This document shows, piece after piece, positions 56,599 to 64,000 of a stretch of DNA of 64,000 nt (positions are counted from its first letter, which is position 1; each line of letters starts with the position of its first letter). The DNA lies in assembly GCF_001424165.1 (NCBI RefSeq), contig NZ_LMOJ01000023.1, positions 199,708 to 263,707 of the forward strand, read 5' to 3'. Source of the stretch: Massilia sp. Leaf139. Lineage in GTDB: Bacteria; Pseudomonadota; Gammaproteobacteria; Burkholderiales; Burkholderiaceae_D. The notes under the pieces were generated by a model. That model was not told where the DNA came from. It worked only from the letters and a program-made list of their open reading frames with translations, and did no database searches. A program made the position numbers and the translations under genes.

Positions 56599-58917
56599 AT
56601 GAAACGTCCAGGATCCCGCCTGTCGCTCCCTACTTGCCGCACGCTGATGTGCATGGCCGTCGCCGCCGCCTTCCCGCTGCAGGCGCTGGCCCAGGAAACG
56701 CCCGCGGCCCAGCCGGCACAGGAGGCGGCACCCCAGCCGGCCCAGCCGGCAGCCCAGACCGGGCAGCGTCTGGACGTGGTCATCGTGACGGCCCAGCGCC
56801 GCGCCGAAAACATCAGGGACGTGCCAATGGCGATCACCACGCTCAGCGGCGACCGCCTGGAAGCGGTGACGGCCGGCGGCCAGGACATCCGCTTCCTGGC
56901 CAGCCGCTCGCCCAGCCTGAACGTCGAATCCGATTACGGCCGTTCCTTCCCGCGCTTTTATATCCGCGGCCAGGGCAATACCGACTTCGACCTGAACGCT
57001 TCGCAGCCGGTCGGCCTGGTGGTCGACGACATCGTGCAGGAAAGCCCGATGTTGAAAGGTTTTCCTGTCTTCGACGTCGAGCAGGTCGAGGTGCTGCGCG
57101 GCCCGCAGGGCACCCTGTTCGGCCGTAACTCGCCGGCCGGCGTCATCAAGTTCGATTCGGTGCGCCCGGTGCTGGGCAAGACCGAAGGTTACGTCACGGC
57201 CGGCGTCGGCAACTACGGCGCGATGAACGTCGAGGGCGCCTTCAATCTGCCGCTGGGCGAGACGGTGGCCGCGCGCGCCTCCATCCAGACCCAGAACCGC
57301 GACAACCGCGTCTTCAACGCGCGCCCGACCGGCACCCGCGCCTTCGAGGGCTACAGCGACAATGCCGGCCGCTTCCAGCTGCTGGTGCAGCCGCATAAAG
57401 GCTTCAGCGCCCTGTTCAACTTCCATGCGCGCGACCTGGACAACAACGCCACCCTGTTCCGCGCGAATATCATCAAGAAGGGCACGAGCGACCTGGTCGA
57501 CGGTTTCGACTACGAGCGCTATCCGACCGACGGCGTCAACGTGCAAACCCTGAAAACCCATGGCGCCAACATGCGCCTGCGCTGGAACCTGGATCGCGTG
57601 ACCCTGCACTCGATCACCGGCTACGAGACGGCCGAGTTCTACAGCCGCGCCGACGTCGATGGCGGCTATGGCGCCGTGTACGCGCAGCCGATGGGCCCGG
57701 GCTTCATTCCCTTCGTCGTTGAGACGGCCGACCTGCTGCCCGACCACAAGCAGCTGACCCAGGAATTCCGCGCCGAGTCGAACGTGCCGGGCCCGCTGCA
57801 ATGGATCGGCGGCCTGTTCTTCTTCAAGGAAGACATCCGCATCGACAGCATCAGCTTCGATTCGCTGGCGCCGGGCAATCCGCAAAATCCGTTCTACGCC
57901 ACCCAGAACCAGGACACGAAATCCTGGGCCGCCTTCGGTTCGCTGAATTACACGGTGTCCGAGCAGCTCAAACTGCGCGCCGGCCTGCGCTACACGAGCG
58001 ATAAAAAAGACTTCTCGGCGCGCCGCGTCGAGGCGACCACCGCCGGCCCCTTCGTCATCAACAACGAGTCGAACAACGTCAGTTGGGACGTGAGCGGCAC
58101 CTATGCGCTCAACCCGTCGACGAACCTGTTCGCGCGCATCGCCACCGGCTACCGCGCCCCGAGCATGCAGGGCCGCCTGAACGGCCTGGCCGACCGCCCG
58201 TCCTTCGCCGACGCCGAAAAAGCCCTGTCCTACGAGGCCGGCATCAAGCAGGATCTGTTCGACCGCCGCGCGCGCATCTCGGCCAGCGTGTTCCAGTACA
58301 CGGTGGACGACAAGCAGCTCACCGCCGGCAGCGGCGTGATCAACATGAACCAGCTGATCAACGCCGACAAGGTCACCGGCCGCGGCGTCGAGCTCGACCT
58401 GCAGGCCGTGCTGAGCGACTCGCTGCGCATGACCCTGGGCGCGAGCTACAACGATACCGAGATCAAGGACGGCTCGCTGTTCGTCCAGCAGTGCGGCAAC
58501 TTCGCCAACACGGGCGGTCTGGCCGGCTGCACGGTGGTCGATCCGGCCGGCCCCTTCCCGGGCACGGTGCGCATCGACGGCAACCCGATGCCGCGCGCGC
58601 CGAAGTGGCAGGGTAACTTCACCTTGCGTTACACCGTCCCGGTAGGCAACGGCGACTTCTTCGCCTACACCGACTGGTCGTACCGCAGCACCTACAACAT
58701 GTTCTTGTACGAGGCGCGCGAATACAAGGCCAAGTCGCTGGTCGAAGGCGGCCTGCGCCTGGGCTACCGCTGGGGCGAGGGCAAGTACGAAGTGGCCGCC
58801 TTTGCACGCAACATCACCGACAAGGTGCAAGTGGTGGGCGCGATCGACTTCAACAACCTGACCGGCATCCTGAACGAACCGCGCACCCTGGGCGCCCAGT
58901 TCAAGGTCAATTTCTAA
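56599..58917 (+). CDS. TonB-dependent receptor
   Basis: A complete 772-residue outer-membrane receptor. The signal peptide ends LQALAQE, followed by an Ala/Pro/Gln-rich linker (about 32-55), the TonB-box-like VVIVTAQRRAENIRDVP, a plug with FYIRGQGNTDFDLNAS and VEVLRGPQGTLFGRNSPAG, and a barrel ending in Phe (LGAQFKVNF). The plug type, with RGPQGTLFGRN, is common in receptors of sphingomonads and relatives; the ligand is unknown. The ATG at 56599 follows TAAGGA. A consensus TATAAT (56506) and a 10-base palindrome GCGTTAACGC (56535) lie upstream. Confidence 0.93.
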   Translation: MKRPGSRLSLPTCRTLMCMAVAAAFPLQALAQETPAAQPAQEAAPQPAQPAAQTGQRLDVVIVTAQRRAENIRDVPMAITTLSGDRLEAVTAGGQDIRFLASRSPSLNVESDYGRSFPRFYIRGQGNTDFDLNASQPVGLVVDDIVQESPMLKGFPVFDVEQVEVLRGPQGTLFGRNSPAGVIKFDSVRPVLGKTEGYVTAGVGNYGAMNVEGAFNLPLGETVAARASIQTQNRDNRVFNARPTGTRAFEGYSDNAGRFQLLVQPHKGFSALFNFHARDLDNNATLFRANIIKKGTSDLVDGFDYERYPTDGVNVQTLKTHGANMRLRWNLDRVTLHSITGYETAEFYSRADVDGGYGAVYAQPMGPGFIPFVVETADLLPDHKQLTQEFRAESNVPGPLQWIGGLFFFKEDIRIDSISFDSLAPGNPQNPFYATQNQDTKSWAAFGSLNYTVSEQLKLRAGLRYTSDKKDFSARRVEATTAGPFVINNESNNVSWDVSGTYALNPSTNLFARIATGYRAPSMQGRLNGLADRPSFADAEKALSYEAGIKQDLFDRRARISASVFQYTVDDKQLTAGSGVINMNQLINADKVTGRGVELDLQAVLSDSLRMTLGASYNDTEIKDGSLFVQQCGNFANTGGLAGCTVVDPAGPFPGTVRIDGNPMPRAPKWQGNFTLRYTVPVGNGDFFAYTDWSYRSTYNMFLYEAREYKAKSLVEGGLRLGYRWGEGKYEVAAFARNITDKVQVVGAIDFNNLTGILNEPRTLGAQFKVNF

Positions 58918-58936
58918 GTCCGACGCTGGAAAAATC

Positions 58937-58970
58937 AAAGCCGGCCCGATCTGCATCGGGCCGGCTTTTT
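58937..58970 (+). terminator. Bidirectional intrinsic terminator
   Basis: Arms AAGCCGGCCCGAT and ATCGGGCCGGCTT enclose four bases and are followed by a T-run on the plus strand; A-rich sequence before it gives a short T-run on the minus strand as well. It serves the convergent TonB receptor and lipoprotein hydrolase genes. Confidence 0.88.
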
Positions 58971-58992
58971 CTATCGCTGCTTCAAACGTCGA

Positions 58993-60492
58993 TCAGGTGC
59001 CGGTGCACTGCGGCAGCGAGCGGCGCGTGTTCAGCAGGGTGGCGCTGTCGCCTTCGGACGGGGTGTTGTTGGTGAACTTGCAACCGTACTTCGGATCGGC
59101 CACCACCGCCGGCGTCAGCACGTCGTCGCCTTCCGGTTTGACGCCCTGCTGTTCCCATTTGACCATCGCATCGAAGGCGGCGGCCTGCTCGGCGATCGTG
59201 AAATCGCAGTGGCTGATGCCGCGGATCGCGCGCTGCACCAGCAAGCCCGCCGTGCCGGCCGCATCGGCGCGGCGCTTGTAGATCTGCTCCATGCTGAAGG
59301 GGACGTACATGTCGCCCAGGGTGTGGATCGTCACGACCGGCACCTTGATCTGCGCGTTCGTCTTCGGAATCCAGCGCAGGCCGTCGCGGCGCAGGCGGTT
59401 CGCCTCGGGCGAGCCCGGGACGCGGAAGATGGTGGCGTTATAGGCCTGCTCCTCTGCGCTCAGGGCCGGATTGGCGTCGAGCTGGTAGACGATGTCCTTG
59501 GTCGAGACCAGGTCTTCGCTCAGGATGCCGTTGACCTTGCCGTCGCGGCCGAAGGTGCCCCAGACAGTGGCCTGCAGCGGGCTGGCGTAGGCGAAGTCGA
59601 ACAGCGGACGCGGGCCGCCGGTCAGGTTCTGCACGATCTGCTTCAGACGCATGCCCTGCGCCGTCGGCACGGCCGCGCCGTTCGGGGTGCCGCCCGGGAA
59701 GCTGGAGAACAGCTTGGCCTGCACCTGCGGCCCGACGGTCGCCCAGTTCGCGACCGGCCAGCTCGTCGCCGGCGTGCCCGCTTCGACCATGGCGGCGGCC
59801 TGGTAGGCGGCGAAATAATCGAACAGCTCCGTGTCGCCCAGCACACCGCACATCGGCACGGCGCCGTTGTAGCGGATGCGGTTGTTGGCGGTGGCGATGT
59901 TTTCCTCGTCGACGGCGGCGGCCGAGATGTGCCCGCCCATCGACACGCCCGTGATATAGGTCTTGATCGGCGCGCTCAGGGTGCGGCCGTTCTGGCGCGC
60001 GATGCCGACAAAGGCGATCGCCAGCGCGTTGGTGTCTTCGACGCCGGCGCGCACGTCGTAGTAATTCTTGCTGTAGCTGGACGCAGCCCAGGCATAGCCC
60101 TGGCTGATCAGGTGACGGCGGATCGCCGGCGGCGATACCGACAGGGTCGATCCTTCGCCCGCATAGCCGTGCGCGTACATCACCAGCATGCCGTTCCAGT
60201 TTTTCGGCACTTCGATCTGGTAGCTGGCGTTGTTCAGCACGCCCGTCCAGCGGTCGGTGTCGGGCGCGCCGCTCAGCGGCGCCAGCGCCGGCAGGGTGGC
60301 CAGGGTCGAGAAGGTGCGCGCGTCCTGGGCACGGGTCGGTTCCGGCGTTACCGTCAGGGGAACCGGGGTGACTACCGCTTGCGGCGGACGCGGCGGCGTG
60401 TCGTTGTCGCCGCCGCAGGCGGTCAAGGCGAGCGTTGCCAGCAAGGGCGGAATCAAGCGACCTGACGCGAACATACCGAGCTGCTTTTTCAT
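58993..60492 (-). CDS. Secreted lipoprotein alpha/beta-hydrolase
   Basis: A 499-residue predicted lipoprotein (lipobox LALTAC, Cys26) with an alpha/beta-hydrolase fold. The nucleophile elbow is TGVSMGGHIS (Ser184), the probable acid is in IHTLGDMYVP, and the His in GISHCDF. A Pro/Thr-rich linker follows the lipid anchor. Family and substrate were not recognised beyond the fold; an esterase or polyester oligomer hydrolase is possible given the PHB depolymerase gene upstream. The ATG at 60492 follows GGAG; the frame extends to 60630 without typical sequence. Confidence 0.82.
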   Translation of the reverse strand: MKKQLGMFASGRLIPPLLATLALTACGGDNDTPPRPPQAVVTPVPLTVTPEPTRAQDARTFSTLATLPALAPLSGAPDTDRWTGVLNNASYQIEVPKNWNGMLVMYAHGYAGEGSTLSVSPPAIRRHLISQGYAWAASSYSKNYYDVRAGVEDTNALAIAFVGIARQNGRTLSAPIKTYITGVSMGGHISAAAVDEENIATANNRIRYNGAVPMCGVLGDTELFDYFAAYQAAAMVEAGTPATSWPVANWATVGPQVQAKLFSSFPGGTPNGAAVPTAQGMRLKQIVQNLTGGPRPLFDFAYASPLQATVWGTFGRDGKVNGILSEDLVSTKDIVYQLDANPALSAEEQAYNATIFRVPGSPEANRLRRDGLRWIPKTNAQIKVPVVTIHTLGDMYVPFSMEQIYKRRADAAGTAGLLVQRAIRGISHCDFTIAEQAAAFDAMVKWEQQGVKPEGDDVLTPAVVADPKYGCKFTNNTPSEGDSATLLNTRRSLPQCTGT

Positions 60493-60642
60493 CGAAATGT
60501 CTCCATAAATTATTGTTTTGCACAGCGAAACCAGAGTCCGCTTGGCGGTTTTCATTCTAGAGTTAAACGGAAAACAATGTAAGCGCGGCATGATGGCGTG
60601 ACGCTGCCGCAACGTCCGTATGGATGGCACGAAATGCGGGCG

Positions 60643-60667
60643 AAAAAAAACCGGGGCTCAGCCCCGG
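60643..60667 (-). terminator. Rho-independent terminator after the PHB depolymerase gene
   Basis: On the minus strand arms CCGGGGC and GCCCCGG with a three-base loop are followed by eight T residues. Confidence 0.88.
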
Positions 60668-60703
60668 CAAAGTCCTGCACCTGACGGATGATGGACGCGC
60701 CCC

Positions 60704-62440
60704 TTAAGGGCAGTTACCAATCACGTAGTAGCCGGCCGCGGTCTGCGCCAGCGTGGTCGTGTAAAAGGTATTGTTCAGGCCCATGTTCTGGTTCGAACCG
60801 TTGGCCAGCGCATAGCCGCCGCTATTGTGGGCGCGGCCGGCCGTCACGTGGGCGTAGTTGCTGGCGGTGGTCGTGCTGCAGACAAAGCCGGAACCCGTGC
60901 TGGCGCTGATGCTCGCCGAGCGCGCGCTCTCGACGCCGCCGTTGCCGAGCGCCGAGACCTGGTAGCTGTAGCCCGTCGCCGCCGCCAGGCCGGTATCGGT
61001 GTAGGCGGTGGCGGTAATGGCCGCGCCGTTCACCTTGCTGCCGTTGCGGTAGACGTTGTAGCCGACGGCGCCGTTCGAGGCGTTCCAGCTGAGGGCGATG
61101 CTGCTGGCCGTGCGCGTGCCGGCGGCCAAGCCGCCTGGCGGCTGCAGGGCCGGGGCGCTGCCGACCAGGAACTGGGCGATGTTGCAGGCGTTCGAAGTCA
61201 AGCCGGTGCCGCTGTCGGTGGCCGTCACGCTGCCGCTGTAGTAACCGTCAACGCGCGCTGTGTAGGCTTTGCTGAAGCTGGCGCCGCTGCCGGCGGCCGC
61301 GTCATCCACCGGCGTCGGGCCATTGAGCACCACCTTGTAGCTGCCGATGCTGCCGCTGGCCGCGCCGTTCACCGTGATGGTGGAGCCGGACACGCTGGCG
61401 CTGCACGAGGTCATCGCCGGCGGCGCCGCGCGCGCGACGCGCAGGTTGTTCTTGAACCAGAAGTCCATCACGAAGGCCGGATAGTTCACCTTGCTGGCGT
61501 CGACGAAATTCGTGCTCTGGCCACCGCTGCCGGCCGGCCAGGCGTGGCCCATGCCGGTGACGGTAATCTCCGAGGTACGCAGTTTGCCGTTGGCGTCCGT
61601 ATAGGGGATGTTGCTGCCGCCGGTCGGCACGCTGACCGCTGCGCCTTTGGTGAAGCTGCCGCCATAGGCGAGGCGCATCGCCGCCGCGTCGAGCGGGCCA
61701 TAGGCCTGCGCCACCGTGTAGTCGTTGGTGCCCCAGATCACGCCGGCCACCTGGGTCGCAAATTGGGAAACGTTGGATCCGGCCAGGTTTTTGCAGTTGT
61801 TGGCGGCGGTGCTGGCCGTGTACCCGGAGGGAACGGCGCCGATCTGCAGCGTGCTCACGCCCGGCGGCGGCGCCGCGTTGATGCCGACGCCGGCAAAGAT
61901 GTCGGGCGCGAGGCAACCCATCACCATGGTCTGGGCGCCGCCCGAAGACAGGCCGGCAATATAAATCTGCTTCGGATCGATCGCATACTGCGGGTTGTTC
62001 ACGAAGCGGTTGACCAGATCGAGCAGCACGCCCGAGTGCCCGGTCGTGCGGCTGTGGGTGCTCTTCGCCCAGTCCCAGCAGTGCGAGCCGTACAGGTTGC
62101 CGGTGGCGTTGGGCGCGACGATCACGGCGCCGTACTGGTCGGCCACGCCTTTCCAGTTGTAGCCGCGGTCGGAGGTCGAATCGATGACGTCGCCGGCCGC
62201 CGTTTGCGAGCAGCCGTGCAGCACCAGCACCAGCGCGCGCTTGCCGGCGAGGGCGGGCGCGCTGGCGGGCCAATAATAATAGCCGGTGAGGGCGCCGCCG
62301 TTGACGGTGTCGCTGGCCCAGGTCTGGTTGCCGCTCCAGGTGCCGGGGCCGGCCTGCACCTGGGCCTGGGCGCCGGCCCAGGGGAGCAATGCGGCGAGCA
62401 GAACGGCTTGGCGGGCCGCCGTCGAAAGGGAAAATGCCAT
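60704..62440 (-). CDS. Extracellular poly(3-hydroxybutyrate) depolymerase with FnIII domain
   Basis: A 578-residue secreted esterase of the PHB depolymerase family. Signal peptide about 1-26. The catalytic domain (about 30-340) has the oxyanion His75 (LVLHGCSQT), the lipase box GLSSGGA (Ser165), Asp240 (WGTNDYTV) and His299 (GMGHAWP). A fibronectin type III linker (about 435-520; SIALSWNASNGAVGYNVYRN) follows, and a short C-terminal module (about 530-578; YAHVTAGRAHNSGGYALANG) probably binds the polymer. It hydrolyses extracellular PHB granules to oligomers. The layout catalytic-linker-binding is standard for enzymes acting on denatured PHB. Confidence 0.92.
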   Translation of the reverse strand: MAFSLSTAARQAVLLAALLPWAGAQAQVQAGPGTWSGNQTWASDTVNGGALTGYYYWPASAPALAGKRALVLVLHGCSQTAAGDVIDSTSDRGYNWKGVADQYGAVIVAPNATGNLYGSHCWDWAKSTHSRTTGHSGVLLDLVNRFVNNPQYAIDPKQIYIAGLSSGGAQTMVMGCLAPDIFAGVGINAAPPPGVSTLQIGAVPSGYTASTAANNCKNLAGSNVSQFATQVAGVIWGTNDYTVAQAYGPLDAAAMRLAYGGSFTKGAAVSVPTGGSNIPYTDANGKLRTSEITVTGMGHAWPAGSGGQSTNFVDASKVNYPAFVMDFWFKNNLRVARAAPPAMTSCSASVSGSTITVNGAASGSIGSYKVVLNGPTPVDDAAAGSGASFSKAYTARVDGYYSGSVTATDSGTGLTSNACNIAQFLVGSAPALQPPGGLAAGTRTASSIALSWNASNGAVGYNVYRNGSKVNGAAITATAYTDTGLAAATGYSYQVSALGNGGVESARSASISASTGSGFVCSTTTASNYAHVTAGRAHNSGGYALANGSNQNMGLNNTFYTTTLAQTAAGYYVIGNCP

Positions 62441-62731
62441 GGTCAGTCTCCGTTGCGTGAAGCACGTTGATCAGCCCGGACGCGAGGACGCGACAGCGTC
62501 ACAGGAGTGCGCCGGGTTTGAGTGACACGGAAAAGCAGGCAGCCGCGCGCAGCTGTGGAACTACGCGCTAGGAGGCGGGCGAAGGAAGGGTGAACATGGC
62601 TGGTCTCCGGCTGTCGTTATCGTTTTAGCGCGGCCATATCGAATGCCGCCGAACGATTCTAGACCTCGTGTGCAGCCGCACAAGCAGCACACAGGCACGC
62701 CGTTTGTGCGCTTTTGCACAGGGGGACAGGT
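62441..62731. other. Intergenic region upstream of the PHB depolymerase gene
   Basis: About 340 bases separate the PHB depolymerase start from the next gene, including the terminator listed separately. No gene is supported here; one short minus-strand frame (62561-62785) runs through the terminator and is rejected. Two small hairpins with TGTGC/GCACA arms lie at about 62669-62682 and 62705-62720 and could be a regulatory element. No clear promoter was found. Confidence 0.4.
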
Positions 62732-62762
62732 GAAAAAAACCGGGACACGCGGCCCCGGTTTA
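62732..62762 (-). terminator. Rho-independent terminator after the DUF885 gene
   Basis: On the minus strand CCGGG and CCCGG arms with an approximately nine-base GC-rich loop are followed by seven T residues. Confidence 0.75.
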
Positions 62763-62781
62763 TTGCGAACGCTGGCGCGGA

Positions 62782-64000
62782 TCAATCGCGCATCAACTCC
62801 GCGATCATCTTGACGGGCGCGTTGCCGTAGCTGAGGAACTGGTCGTGGAACTGCTTTTGATTAAAGCGGTCGCCCAGCACCTGGCGGCGCTGTTCGCGCA
62901 GTTCCATGATCTCGGCATAACCGCTGAAATAGCTGGTCAGCTGCACCGACGAGAGCTGCACGCGGCGCCATTTTTCGACCGCTTCCTGGCGCGTCTGGAA
63001 GGCCTGGCGCGTGAGCAGGTCGAGCGCCTCTTCGCGGCCCATGCCGTTCACGTGCACGGAATAATCGAGGATGGTGTTGGTGACGCTCCTCAGGTTCCAC
63101 TTCGAGTACATCAGCCACATCTCGGGCGCGTTGCCGCCATAACCCGATTCGAGCATCATGCGCTCGCCGTAGACGGCCCAGCCTTCGACCATCGCGCCAT
63201 TCCCGAACAGCGATTTCACCAGTGAAGGCGAGCGGTTCGCATGCACCAGCTGGGCATAGTGGCCGGGGATCGCCTCGTGGATGTTCAGGATCTGCAGGAT
63301 CCACTCGTTGTACTCGCGCAGGCTGCTCTCGGCCTGTTCGGCGGACAGCCCGTCGAGCGGCGTGACGTTGTAGTAGGTCTTGTCCTTCGGCCGATACGGG
63401 CCGGGCGCGTCGATGCTGGCGCCGGCCACGCCGCGCTGGTACATCGGCGTCTCGCGCACCTCCAGCGGCTTGTCCGGATCGAGCGTCAACAGATCGTTCT
63501 TGATCACCCAGTCCTGCAGCAGCGGGATCTGGCGGCGGATCTCGGGGAAGAAGTTTTCGCGCGCGACATGGCGTGCGGAGAGCCGGTCGATCAGCATGCC
63601 GATCTTCTGGAAGCGGTCGTTCGGCTTGCGGGTATCGGCCATGTAGCGCGGCCAGAGTTCGTCCGAAATCGCGTTCATGCGCGTGAGGAGCTCTTCGCGC
63701 GCGGTGAGGGCCTTGCGGTACATCTGCTCGGCGCTGCTGGCCGACTGGATCTCGAGCGCGAACTTTTGTTCGTACAGGGCCTTACCGAGGCGGAAGGGAC
63801 GCGCCTTGCCGGATTCCGACTGCGTCTTCTCCAGGTTGGTCAGGAAGTCGACATAGCCCAGCACCGCGCTGCCGGCTTCGGCGATGCGCTGCGCGAACAG
63901 GGCCTTTTCGCGCGCGTTCAGAATCGAGCTTTGCGCCGCCTGGCCGAGGTCGGCCAGCACCACCAGGGTGCCGGGCGCCTGCGAGATAGCCAACTGCGTG
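62782..64000 (-). CDS. DUF885 family protein, N-terminus beyond the window
   Basis: The C-terminal 405 residues of a DUF885 protein; the frame continues past the right edge (codons reading Thr-Gln-Leu-Ala-Ile at the border), so the TTG at 63993 is not a real start. The metallopeptidase-like motif is NIHEAIPGHYAQL (HEAIPGH), followed by the Glu-containing VEGWAVYGERMMLE, the arrangement of gluzincin-like zinc enzymes. Members are usually exported and about 600 residues long. The function is probably peptidase, but the family is poorly described. Confidence 0.85.
   Translation of the reverse strand, partial: TQLAISQAPGTLVVLADLGQAAQSSILNAREKALFAQRIAEAGSAVLGYVDFLTNLEKTQSESGKARPFRLGKALYEQKFALEIQSASSAEQMYRKALTAREELLTRMNAISDELWPRYMADTRKPNDRFQKIGMLIDRLSARHVARENFFPEIRRQIPLLQDWVIKNDLLTLDPDKPLEVRETPMYQRGVAGASIDAPGPYRPKDKTYYNVTPLDGLSAEQAESSLREYNEWILQILNIHEAIPGHYAQLVHANRSPSLVKSLFGNGAMVEGWAVYGERMMLESGYGGNAPEMWLMYSKWNLRSVTNTILDYSVHVNGMGREEALDLLTRQAFQTRQEAVEKWRRVQLSSVQLTSYFSGYAEIMELREQRRQVLGDRFNQKQFHDQFLSYGNAPVKMIAELMRD

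Noticed and set aside
62561..62785. 74-codon minus-strand frame downstream of the PHB depolymerase start
   Set aside because: It reads through the intrinsic terminator of the DUF885 gene and has no ribosome site or domain.
1..64000. CRISPR arrays, tRNA or rRNA genes, prophage or integron features
   Set aside because: No regularly spaced direct repeats, tRNA-like cloverleaf with CCA end, rRNA segments, integrase genes or attachment sites were noticed on either strand.

Overview
The window looks like a chromosomal segment of a Burkholderiales bacterium of the Oxalobacteraceae (Massilia/Duganella/Janthinobacterium type). The reasons are the high GC content, the conserved gene order mla - ABC exporter - ibaG - murA - his operon - hinT - tatABC, a short-form HisG, several large TonB-dependent receptors and a secreted polyhydroxybutyrate depolymerase. 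The genus is inferred from gene content, not from any search. No tRNA, rRNA, CRISPR array, prophage or complete IS was recognised.

Layout. (1) 1-10446: cell-wall and peptide uptake genes: a truncated TonB receptor, PBP4-type DacB, an SpmA/SpmB fusion, an orphan family-5 solute-binding protein, a second TonB receptor and an exported LD-carboxypeptidase. (2) 10542-19088: a leucine/acyl-CoA catabolic operon on the minus strand (isovaleryl-CoA dehydrogenase, AceK, thiolase, SDR, acyl-CoA dehydrogenase, GNAT), headed by a LiuR-like MerR regulator, with a divergent metallo-hydrolase; two matching three-box operators bracket the regulator gene. (3) 19381-28713: small regulators, ubiX-grxD, a three-helix membrane protein, tex-GNAT, a PadR-DUF2812 pair and a large SNF2 helicase. 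(4) 28969-31807: a soluble PAS histidine kinase with its response regulator, then a REP-associated tyrosine transposase (RAYT). (5) 32045-38840: gltBD glutamate synthase and an unknown gene. (6) 39024-56141: mlaFEDACB phospholipid transport, a YadGH-type ABC exporter, ibaG, murA, the histidine operon hisG-D-[DNA methyltransferase]-C-B-H-A-F-I-E, hinT and tatABC. (7) 56185-64000: an orphan DUF2384 protein, a third TonB receptor, a secreted lipoprotein hydrolase, an extracellular PHB depolymerase and a truncated DUF885 protein.

The most interesting non-coding signal is a family of short REP palindromes, nearly all with a GTAG foot, at seven intergenic loci. Their stems differ by paired, compensatory base changes. 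One divergent pair lies directly upstream of the RAYT gene, so the window appears to contain a transposase with the elements it may mobilise. The second notable point is an adenine-type DNA methyltransferase translationally coupled on both sides inside the histidine operon. The third is the placement of aceK inside the leucine-degradation operon, under a predicted LiuR operator.
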